From NCBI GenBank assembly GCA_964439885.1, contig CAYTPE010000026.1, positions 1 to 14,820 of the forward strand: 14,820 nucleotides of DNA, in the 5' to 3' direction. The stretch is from CAYTPE01 sp964439885. Its GTDB lineage: Bacteria; Patescibacteriota; Patescibacteriia; Magasanikbacterales; GWA2-37-8. The translations under genes and the position numbers were made by a program. The first letter of the stretch is position 1. The number at the start of each line of letters is the position of its first letter. Positions 6,602 to 12,630 of this stretch are shown one piece after another. A model generated the notes under the pieces. That model searched no databases. It saw nothing but the letters and a program-made list of their open reading frames with translations, and was not told the DNA's origin.

Positions 6602-6630
6602 ATTATAGCATATTTTAGCCAAAAAGTCAA
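6602..6630 (-). promoter_or_regulatory. Extended -10 sigma-70-type promoter, leftward
   Basis: On the - strand, TTGACT (6630-6625) and TATAAT (6607-6602) are separated by 17 bp, and TGC directly precedes TATAAT to give an extended -10 element. Transcription would start near 6596 and run into the structured leader. Nothing else on this strand between here and the terminator at 6215 could explain it. Confidence 0.78.
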
Positions 6631-6637
6631 GGCCTAT

Positions 6638-6659
6638 TTTTTGCTAAAATTAGCCAAAA
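6638..6659. promoter_or_regulatory. Inverted repeat between divergent promoters (candidate operator)
   Basis: TTTT-T-GCTAA-AA-TTAGC-C-AAAA forms an almost perfect palindrome. Its half-site TTTTGGCTAA recurs on the - strand at about 6615-6624, inside the spacer of the leftward promoter. Placed between the leftward promoter (6602-6630) and a rightward one (6661-6689), it is positioned to control both. The regulator is unknown. Confidence 0.4.
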
Positions 6660-6660
6660 C

Positions 6661-6689
6661 TTGATTTTTTTAGCTGATTAGAGTATAGT
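6661..6689 (+). promoter_or_regulatory. Probable ychF promoter
   Basis: TTGATT (6661-6666) and TATAGT (6684-6689) with a 17-bp spacer predict a start near 6696. The ychF leader of about 125 nt would include the palindromic repeat at 6707-6799. The match is good but not perfect. Confidence 0.5.
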
Positions 6690-6706
6690 TGACGCATTAT
6701 TCAATT

Positions 6707-6799
6707 TTGTCATTCCGAGCGAGCCCCGATTCGCATCGGGACGACGAGGAATCTAGGCGATTGGCAGTGAAGATCTCTCCTGTGGCGTCGAGATGACAA
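6707..6799. repeat. Palindromic intergenic repeat element
   Basis: The ends are inverted: TTGTCAT at the left and ATGACAA at the right. Inside are CCCGAT-TCGC-ATCGGG (around 6725-6740), the segment GAGGAATCT and, further on, AGATCTCTCC. This layout resembles a dispersed palindromic repeat found in many environmental bacterial genomes, including CPR bins. Only one copy is complete in the window. A related CCCGAT/ATCGGG hairpin occurs around 6453-6480. It could be a non-autonomous mobile element or a transcribed hairpin in the ychF leader. Confidence 0.6.
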
Positions 6800-6822
6800 A
6801 TTAATCAATGTAACTAATCAGT

Positions 6823-7902
6823 ATGTCCTTCTCTGTCGGTATTGTTGGTCTCCCTAATGTAGGCAAATCAACTCTTTTTAACGCCCTCACGCGCAGCAAG
6901 CAGGCCTTGGCTGCGAATTATCCATTTGCGACTATTGATCCCAATGTGGGCATAGTAGAAGTACCGGACGAAAGACTGCAGAAGCTCTCGGATGTTTCAA
7001 AGTCAAAAAAAATAATTCCCACCACGATTGAATTTATTGATATTGCCGGTATTGTGAAGGGTGCGTCAACGGGCGAAGGTCTTGGTAATAAATTTCTCTC
7101 CCATATACGTGAAGTAGACGCTATTGCCCAGGTGGTGCGCGCTTTTACTGATGACAACGTGATCCACGTGCACAATCGGGTAAACCCACAGGAAGACGCT
7201 GATATTATAAATATGGAGCTTGCGCTCGCCGATTTGCAAACAGTAGAAAAAAAACTAAAAGCGGCCACGACAGCGGCCAAAGGCGCGGGCGCCAAAGAGT
7301 TTGGACCGCAGGTGGAGTTGTTCCAAAAAATATTTAACCATTTGCAAGAAGGAAAACCGGCGAGGCAACTTACGTTTACCGCGGATGAAATGGTGCACGT
7401 GAGAGAGGCGCACTTGCTCACGATGAAACCGATGTTGTATGTGGTGAATTGTGACGAGGAATTAGGAAGCAAGAATCAGGAATTAAGGGTGAGTGACAGC
7501 GACCCGCATATATACGTGAGCGCAAAGTTAGAGGCAGAATTGGCAGATCTGAGTACGGAAGAAGCGAAACAGTATTTGCACGAACTAGGAATGGAAGAGA
7601 CGGGGTTGGATAAGCTGATTGCAGCGGGTTATAAACTATTAAACTTGGTAACGTTTCTTACCTCTGGAGAACCAGAAACACGCGCCTGGACAGTAAAAGC
7701 AGGAACGAAAGCACCTGAGGCCGCAGGCGTTATACATACTGATTTTATTAAAGGTTTTGTAAAGGCTGACGTGATTGATTGGAAAGACTTCGTCGCGCTC
7801 GGCGGCTGGTCTCATCTTAAAGAAAGCGGAAAAATGAGGCTGGAAGGGAAGGAATATATTATTAAAGATGGGGATGTTGTGTACTTTCATATAAATGCGT
7901 AA
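6823..7902 (+). CDS. ychF: Ribosome-associated GTPase/ATPase YchF (OLA1 family)
   Basis: YchF is a TRAFAC-class P-loop NTPase of the Obg family that binds ribosomes and in several species hydrolyses ATP; it is tied to stress responses. The 359-residue product is close to the usual length of about 363. It has the P-loop GLPNVGKS (9-16), the G3 motif DIAG (73-76) with GASTGEGLGNKFL after it, and NCDE (209-212) in place of the NKxD guanine-specificity motif. NxxE at that place is the hallmark of this ATP-tolerant subfamily. A helical insertion (about 120-200) and a C-terminal TGS domain (about 276-359, LVTFLTSGEPETRAW through GDVVYFHIN) complete the family architecture. Directly after NCDE is a stretch (213-222) encoded by a direct repeat, AGGAATTA at 7457 and again at 7478, which looks like a repeat insertion into a surface loop. 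No ribosome-binding site is seen. Confidence 0.96.
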   Translation: MSFSVGIVGLPNVGKSTLFNALTRSKQALAANYPFATIDPNVGIVEVPDERLQKLSDVSKSKKIIPTTIEFIDIAGIVKGASTGEGLGNKFLSHIREVDAIAQVVRAFTDDNVIHVHNRVNPQEDADIINMELALADLQTVEKKLKAATTAAKGAGAKEFGPQVELFQKIFNHLQEGKPARQLTFTADEMVHVREAHLLTMKPMLYVVNCDEELGSKNQELRVSDSDPHIYVSAKLEAELADLSTEEAKQYLHELGMEETGLDKLIAAGYKLLNLVTFLTSGEPETRAWTVKAGTKAPEAAGVIHTDFIKGFVKADVIDWKDFVALGGWSHLKESGKMRLEGKEYIIKDGDVVYFHINA

Positions 7903-7904
7903 AG

Positions 7905-8014
7905 AAATTTTCAATTTGCAATTTTTAATTTTCAAACAATTTTCAATTCACCAATGTTTCAATTGAAAACTGAGAAATTAATCATTGTTTAGAAATTGAA
8001 AATTAAGAATTGAA
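7905..8014. repeat. AT-rich quasi-palindromic intergenic repeat
   Basis: The gap between ychF and the VIT gene is filled by variants of ATTTTCAATT on the left arm and their inverse, AATTGAAAAT, on the right arm. The result is an imperfect inverted repeat with arms of roughly 45-50 bases that folds into one long hairpin. It contains TCAATTGA in the middle. It leaves only nine bases before the downstream ATG, so no separate promoter is obvious. Confidence 0.7.
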
Positions 8015-8023
8015 AATCTTTGT

Positions 8024-8749
8024 ATGGCTTTTCACCACAACCCTTCGTACATCCACCACCAATCTAACACTCCGCGGACCAGCATTATCCGCGAGGTGAT
8101 TTTTGGTATGGAAGACGGCATGGTATCTACCATGGGCGCTATTACCGGTATCGCGGCAGGAACACAAAACCATTTCACCGTTGTACTCGCCGGTTTTGTT
8201 ATCATAGCGGTGGAATCAATTTCGATGGCAGTCGGTTCGTATCTTTCCAATAAATCAGAAAAAGAAATTGACGAGCGAAAAATGCACGAAGAGCGCGAAG
8301 AGCTCAAAAATTTTCCGCATGAAGAGAAGAAGGAGCTGGAAGATATGTATGTTAAAGACGGGTGGCCGAAAGCGTTGGCGCCACAGATGGCGGAAGCAGC
8401 CTCACAAAACCATGAACTTTTTTTGCAAGAGATGGCATATCGGGAATTGCGTATTATCCCAGATGACACCAGCAGACCGGTACACAATGGTATCGCTATG
8501 GGTGTTTCATATATTATTGGGGGCAGTGTGGCGTTGGTGCCGTATTTCCTACTCAAAACAATTGCAGTTGCTACGCCGGTGTCAGTTGGTTTTACGCTTA
8601 TCGCCCTGTTTATTTTAGGAGCAGCCACCACTAAGTATTCGCGCCGTGCGTGGTGGAAGGCTGGGCTTGAAATGCTTTTGTTGGCTTCGGCTGCGGGGTT
8701 AATTGGTTCGCTTGTGGGACGGGCGGTGGATACACTTTGGTTTCATTAA
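8024..8749 (+). CDS. VIT1/CCC1-family Fe2+/Mn2+ transporter
   Basis: The 241-residue protein matches the vacuolar iron transporter/CCC1 family, which moves Fe2+ or Mn2+ out of the cytoplasm, often in exchange for protons. Five membrane segments are predicted at about 31-47, 51-75, 157-177, 183-203 and 212-234. The first carries the family's DGMVSTMGAITGIAAG, and the second ends SMAVGSYLSNKSE. Between segments two and three lies the long Glu-rich cytosolic helical domain (76-150; KEIDERKMHEEREELK, then HELFLQEMAYREL), which in plant VIT1 binds the metal. The usual GEY at the end of segment two is GSY here, a possible change in the ion path. The N-terminus has extra histidines (H4, H5, H11, H12). 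It stands alone after ychF and ends on a terminator shared with the opposing operon. Iron versus manganese preference cannot be told from sequence. Confidence 0.92.
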   Translation: MAFHHNPSYIHHQSNTPRTSIIREVIFGMEDGMVSTMGAITGIAAGTQNHFTVVLAGFVIIAVESISMAVGSYLSNKSEKEIDERKMHEEREELKNFPHEEKKELEDMYVKDGWPKALAPQMAEAASQNHELFLQEMAYRELRIIPDDTSRPVHNGIAMGVSYIIGGSVALVPYFLLKTIAVATPVSVGFTLIALFILGAATTKYSRRAWWKAGLEMLLLASAAGLIGSLVGRAVDTLWFH

Positions 8750-8777
8750 AAAAATGGCCCTATGAGCCAGTTTTTTT
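8748..8777. terminator. Bidirectional terminator between converging genes
   Basis: Seven A (8748-8754), a TGGC/GCCA stem (8755-8758/8766-8769) and seven T (8771-8777) form a symmetrical terminator that works in both directions. It overlaps the TAA of the VIT gene and contains the TAG of the methyltransferase in its loop. The core stem is only 4 bp, extended by A-T pairs with a one-base offset. Confidence 0.75.
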
Positions 8778-10094
8778 GTAGCCAAATTTCCATATTTCTC
8801 TTCCCACATACTGCCCGGGCCGTTGGTAGAGGATGTAGCTTGTGGGTGTAGCAGATTCAGGGAGTAAACGTTCTTTGGTAAATCCGAACTCTTTAAGCCT
8901 TGGAATGATGCGATCAGATATCGTGTAACGCATATCGCGTAACTCGTAACGCGGAATGATGAAAACAACGGAGCCGTCTGGTTTCAAAATTTTTGCGAAC
9001 TGTTCAAACGCTTTGGTATAAAGGTCGGCAAGTTCGGCACAGGTTTTCTTTATTTGCTCGGGCGACTCTTTTCCTCGCAGAGGTGGACCCATGTAGGGTT
9101 CGGTGACGATGGCGTTGATAGTGTGTGGGGAAAGTTTTGAGGCGAGAGAAAAGACGTCGGCCTGAAATACGTTTAATTTTAGATTTTCGATTTTAGATTT
9201 TAGATCGATTGAATTGATTGTCCAGTCAACGTTTCGTTTTGTGTCAGTAATAGCTTTTTCAGAAACATCCGTTCCAATAATATTTTTGTAACCCAAACGG
9301 ACTGCTTCGGTTAAAATAGTTCCTGATCCACAGAACGGATCCATCAGTGTAAAATTTCCAATTTCCAATTTCCAATTTCCAACCGCCAAATTGATCATCA
9401 TCATGGCGAGCTTCGGAGGCAGCATGCCAGAGACGTCATCGCGCCCAGGTCGACCAAAATCGCGCTTGCTCAGCTCTTCAATGGGCTGCACAGCTTTTGT
9501 TGCTGCCAGCAACCAACGCTCTGGGCGGGGAGACCCTGCCCCGACGGCGTGCGGCGTAACGAGAAATTCGCGCCCCTTTGAATCAAGATGATTATGAAAG
9601 ACCGTGGCTGAGTTTAAAATCCCGTCACTACTAGAAATATAGCGTACCGAGCGCCCTTTTTCTTTTAAATTATTTTTTATTTGTTTTGCCCACCCTTCAA
9701 TTTCGTTATGTTTTGTGTTTCTTGGCTCTCGGTTATTACTGTCGTATACGCTCATTCCAAAGTTAATTTTTCCTTCAACATTATCGGCTTCTTGAGTCAT
9801 GGCACCAATCAATTCTTCTGGGGTGAGGTTGGCGGCGATTTCTTTCCCAATTTTAATCGTCCCACCAAGGCGTTGTATGAGAAAGGGGGCGTCAATGTCG
9901 GAATAGTCTACCCGTAAAATGGGTATCTGCAATCCGTTCAAATCCATCGAATAATCTGTTTGAATCCCCAACACAGCAAAAATTTCCGCACTCGACAGAA
10001 GCGGTTCGCGACCGAGAACAAACCACCACTTAGTGTCTGGTAGAGGTGGCGTGGACGAGGGAGGAAGTGGCTGTGGTGGATGGCGTGGTGTCAT
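8760..10094 (-). CDS. TRM11-like class I RNA methyltransferase (UPF0020 type)
   Basis: The 444-residue protein has an N-terminal region (about 22-200, starting WWFVLGREPLLSSAEI) of the kind that recognises RNA in TRM11/THUMP-type enzymes. A Rossmann methyltransferase domain follows. SAM motif I is DPFCGSGT (252-259), an acidic ribose contact lies in GTDVSEKA (274-281), and the catalytic motif is TEPYMGP (331-337), in the place of the (N/D)PPY of m2G methyltransferases. The likely substrate is a guanine N2 in tRNA, but this is family inference. The start is uncertain: the ATG at 10094 overlaps the upstream gene by 65 bases and gives a Pro-rich leader, and an ATG at 10172 is less likely. The coding region holds several low-complexity inserts (residues 238-247, 297-307, 383-392) that look like repeats captured in frame. 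It is the last gene of the pilus operon and may merely be co-transcribed with it. Confidence 0.8.
   Translation of the reverse strand: MTPRHPPQPLPPSSTPPLPDTKWWFVLGREPLLSSAEIFAVLGIQTDYSMDLNGLQIPILRVDYSDIDAPFLIQRLGGTIKIGKEIAANLTPEELIGAMTQEADNVEGKINFGMSVYDSNNREPRNTKHNEIEGWAKQIKNNLKEKGRSVRYISSSDGILNSATVFHNHLDSKGREFLVTPHAVGAGSPRPERWLLAATKAVQPIEELSKRDFGRPGRDDVSGMLPPKLAMMMINLAVGNWKLEIGNFTLMDPFCGSGTILTEAVRLGYKNIIGTDVSEKAITDTKRNVDWTINSIDLKSKIENLKLNVFQADVFSLASKLSPHTINAIVTEPYMGPPLRGKESPEQIKKTCAELADLYTKAFEQFAKILKPDGSVVFIIPRYELRDMRYTISDRIIPRLKEFGFTKERLLPESATPTSYILYQRPGQYVGREIWKFGYKKTGS
9354..9381. repeat. 4 x 7-bp tandem repeat inside the methyltransferase gene
   Basis: ATTTCCA is repeated four times without error (9354-9360, 9361-9367, 9368-9374, 9375-9381). 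On the coding strand it gives GNWKLEIGNF just before SAM motif I. Because 7 is not a multiple of 3, gain or loss of one unit shifts the frame upstream of the catalytic domain. Confidence 0.9.
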
Positions 10095-10401
10095 GTAACG
10101 GTGTGGAAGAAACAAAAGCGAAGATATTGCGGGCATGGGCAGTGAGCGTACCAGGTGTTTTTTTAAGAGCAATCAAAGATTTATCTTTGTTAAACATTTC
10201 CAAATCGATATTTTCGAAACCCATACTGGCATTCAGTTGTACGATCGTAGTAGCATCCACCAATGTTCGGTAGATATTTTGGTATATGTAATAGCTACTC
10301 AGAAGCACACTGCCTGCCATGGCGCCAATCACCACTATGCTGGCGATACGCCACGCTAAGTACGGGCCAGGTTTAGAAAATGATAATTTAATGGGACGCA
10401 T
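10030..10401 (-). CDS. Unrecognised single-span membrane protein in the pilus operon (pilP position)
   Basis: I cannot assign a family to this 123-residue product. The ATG at 10401 overlaps the 3' end of pilO by 14 bases (stop at 10388-10390), so translation is probably coupled. It starts MRPIKLSFSK, then has one membrane helix (about 18-40), a short soluble region with FENIDLEMFNKDKSLIALKK (60-79), and a Thr/Ser/His-rich tail. The topology resembles PilN and PilO: short cytoplasmic N-terminus, one span and an external domain. In classical operons the lipoprotein PilP follows PilO. This protein has no lipobox and no PilP-like beta domain, so it is not a clear PilP. A role as an accessory subunit of the PilM-N-O complex is inferred from position alone. 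An upstream ATG at 10491 would lie deep inside pilO and is not favoured. Confidence 0.7.
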   Translation of the reverse strand: MRPIKLSFSKPGPYLAWRIASIVVIGAMAGSVLLSSYYIYQNIYRTLVDATTIVQLNASMGFENIDLEMFNKDKSLIALKKTPGTLTAHARNIFAFVSSTPLHDTTPSTTATSSLVHATSTRH

Positions 10402-10924
10402 ACAAGCTAAGATCGAGATTGGCTGAAGTAACCTCTTTTTTGGTAAGTGGGTCAGTGGCCGCAACCAGCTGGATATGACGGATTGTAACAAAGTATTTGA
10501 TTGTTTCCAAGTCTTGTATATACTGTATCACCGAAGCATACGAACCCGACACCGTAACACTTAGTGTAAGAATATCGTTGTTGGTTTTGCCCAAATTTGA
10601 GGTGTTAATTTTTTGCACCACATTATTTTTAGCAGCAATTCCCTCAAGCGTTGTGATAAGCTTAAGCTCGTCACCAGAAAAAAATAAATATGTGCCAAAA
10701 GAGTCGACTTCGGGGCCGATTTTGGCGAGCGTCTTAAGCGCGATAGTGAGATCAACGGCCCGTTCATGCTTGCGCTCCAAATAGTCGCGTAGTTGGTTGG
10801 TTTCGGCGTTAAGCTCTTGAATGCGTTTCATGCTGGGGATAATGATGATAGCAATTATACCCGCAGCGATGAGGCTGCATATGACGATGGTGAGAAGAAT
10901 TCTTTTTTCGAGCGAAAGTCTCAT
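10388..10924 (-). CDS. pilO: Type IV pilus inner-membrane assembly protein PilO
   Basis: PilO forms a heterodimer with PilN, linking cytoplasmic PilM to the envelope part of the type IV pilus machine. The 178-residue product begins MRLSLEKRI, followed by a strongly hydrophobic span (about 8-29) and a heptad-like helix (about 31-60, KRIQELNAETNQLRDYLERK), typical of PilO. A ferredoxin-like C-terminal domain (about 75-170) contains VSGSYASVIQYIQDLETIK, the family's most recognisable segment. The ATG at 10924 lies eight bases after the pilN stop and starts right before the membrane helix. A longer start at 10951 would overlap pilN without adding a domain. Divergence within this family is high, so the assignment leans on topology and gene order as well as on sequence. 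Confidence 0.87.
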   Translation of the reverse strand: MRLSLEKRILLTIVICSLIAAGIIAIIIIPSMKRIQELNAETNQLRDYLERKHERAVDLTIALKTLAKIGPEVDSFGTYLFFSGDELKLITTLEGIAAKNNVVQKINTSNLGKTNNDILTLSVTVSGSYASVIQYIQDLETIKYFVTIRHIQLVAATDPLTKKEVTSANLDLSLYASH

Positions 10925-10931
10925 AATAGTT

Positions 10932-11522
10932 TTAAATTGAGGTGTCGGCATGAACCGTTGGAGTACTTTGGGGTAGCGGACGAAGCTTGGGAACGACTTT
11001 GAGTTTCATTTGCAATTCGAATCCAACATTTTCTTTTTCGAACAGTTGCGATGCTGGAGCCGAGACATCAGTGAGCCACGGGATACTGCTCAATATCTTT
11101 TCATAGGCAAGTAAACTATCGCGTGTGGCGGCAACACCGTCGATAAGTACCATAGAGCGATCGCGATCGATTTCGAGTGAGGTGAGTCGAATATCGTTGG
11201 GTTGAGCATTGGCAAGCGTGATAATGCGCGCGGAGAGCAGATCAAAATCTTGGCCGGCAGCAAAGACGTCTTTGATAATTTTGTTAGTATGATTTATATT
11301 TTGTGCGTACGCCGGTACCGCCCGATTCACTATAAGGCTGCTCTGTGCCAAATCCACGACCGTTTGTGTGAGTATCAACCATCCGACAAGGTGGGTAATT
11401 GCCAAAAGTGAACAGGTGAAAATAACTATTTCGAGCAGCTCTTTGGTAAAAAGAAATCGGACAAGCTTGTGAAGCAGCTGTTTTTTAGAAGGTGAGAGTA
11501 AACTTAAACGAAGTTGAAGCAT
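10932..11522 (-). CDS. pilN: Type IV pilus inner-membrane assembly protein PilN
   Basis: The 196-residue product fits PilN. A basic cytoplasmic N-terminus is followed by one membrane span (about 31-51, EIVIFTCSLLAITHLVGWLI), a helical linker with QNINHTNKIIKDV, and a PilN-type alpha-beta domain with RLTSLEIDRDRSMVLIDGVA (about 125-145). In characterised systems the short PilN N-terminal peptide docks into PilM, and the external domain pairs with PilO. Here the N-terminus MLQLRLSLLSP differs from the classical INLLP peptide but occupies the same place. The ATG at 11522 is one base after the pilM stop. An ATG at 11567 would overlap pilM by 44 bases and is less likely. Weak sequence conservation is normal for this family. 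Confidence 0.87.
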   Translation of the reverse strand: MLQLRLSLLSPSKKQLLHKLVRFLFTKELLEIVIFTCSLLAITHLVGWLILTQTVVDLAQSSLIVNRAVPAYAQNINHTNKIIKDVFAAGQDFDLLSARIITLANAQPNDIRLTSLEIDRDRSMVLIDGVAATRDSLLAYEKILSSIPWLTDVSAPASQLFEKENVGFELQMKLKVVPKLRPLPQSTPTVHADTSI

Positions 11523-11523
11523 A

Positions 11524-12627
11524 TTAATCGGTTTCGTGCAAAGGGTTGCTAGCGGCGCGCAGGGCAAGCCCGAGAGCGGCAGCGAAATTTATACCACTCA
11601 CTTTTTCGGCTTCGGTAGGCGGACGGTTTAAAATATTTTTCCATACATTGCCCGGGTTGGTCTCTATTTTTAGCTTTTGTGTTAGTACAGTCGGCATATT
11701 TTTAAGCAGCGAACTGCCGCCGCACAACGTAATATGCGTTACGGGGTTGGGGTCGTTGAAGTGTTCGCGGTAAAAATTAAGCGCGTGCTTTATATCGGTT
11801 ACCAAAGCATCGACTAGCGCGGACACAGCCGTGAGATACTTGGGATTCTTTTCGTCGTAGGCCATACCATTTTCAAATTTTAATTTTTCAGCTGCCGCAT
11901 AATCAACTTTCAATGCTTGTACAATAGCGGTGGTGACGAGTTCGCCGGAAAAATTCAATGAAGTACTGAATTGAATGCTATCGTGATCGAAAATAAGCAG
12001 ACTAGAGCGAGTTGCGCCAAGATCCAAAATGGCACGAGCCATCCCGGTATAATCTTTGCCTGCCGTCATCATAGTTCGAGCAATGGCGACGGACTCAATC
12101 TCAAGAGCAATTGGGTTAAGTCCAGCCGCTTCGAGCAAGTAGGTATAGGAATCCGCAATTACTTTAGGCACGGCACCGATGAGCAGCTGTGTCCCGCCTG
12201 GCTTGTTTTGGTCATTCGATGAAATAACCTGCCAATCAAGATAGGTATCTTCTATTTCGAAGGGCACGTGCTTTCGCGCGTGATAGGCCACATCGTCGTA
12301 CAATAAATCACTTGCCGGCGTGTCAACGGTAATTAACTTTAAGAATGTTTTTGGTTCAGGTAGGTTCGCCACCACCCACGGCGTGCCTAAAGGTTTTTGT
12401 GATCCTTCTTTCCCGATGAGCAAAAGGATTTTTTTTCGAACTGCCTCGGGCTGCTGAATTTCTCCGTTGAGAATAAGTCCAGGTGGCAACGAAACACTGC
12501 GGACCATCTCCACTGAATACGAAATCGAACCGCGCAGAGCGTGGTGGTGGGAGAGCCGCACCAATTTCAGTGATAAATCCCCAATATCAAGGCCAAACGC
12601 GCCTGGAAATGGGTTTGAAAGAAACAT
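11524..12627 (-). CDS. pilM: Type IV pilus assembly protein PilM (actin-like ATPase)
   Basis: PilM is a cytoplasmic FtsA/actin-fold protein that binds ATP and anchors the N-terminus of PilN at the base of the pilus machine. The 367-residue length is normal. The nucleotide-binding signatures are visible: phosphate-1 loop AFGLDIGDLSLKLVRL (10-25), phosphate-2 loop AILDLGATRSSLLIF (199-213) and adenosine motif ITLCGGSSLLKNMP (299-312). ARKHVPFEIEDTYLDWQV (117-134) is the characteristic PilM segment, and it ends with AAALGLALR. The start ATG at 12627 lies three bases after the pilC stop. The gene sits directly between pilC and pilN, the standard order of CPR and Gram-positive pilus clusters. Confidence 0.95.
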   Translation of the reverse strand: MFLSNPFPGAFGLDIGDLSLKLVRLSHHHALRGSISYSVEMVRSVSLPPGLILNGEIQQPEAVRKKILLLIGKEGSQKPLGTPWVVANLPEPKTFLKLITVDTPASDLLYDDVAYHARKHVPFEIEDTYLDWQVISSNDQNKPGGTQLLIGAVPKVIADSYTYLLEAAGLNPIALEIESVAIARTMMTAGKDYTGMARAILDLGATRSSLLIFDHDSIQFSTSLNFSGELVTTAIVQALKVDYAAAEKLKFENGMAYDEKNPKYLTAVSALVDALVTDIKHALNFYREHFNDPNPVTHITLCGGSSLLKNMPTVLTQKLKIETNPGNVWKNILNRPPTEAEKVSGINFAAALGLALRAASNPLHETD

Positions 12628-12630
12628 ATA

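Noticed and set aside
6918..7472. 184-residue - strand frame antisense to ychF
   Set aside because: It lies wholly inside a well-supported gene and is rich in Ser/Cys as expected for an antisense shadow.
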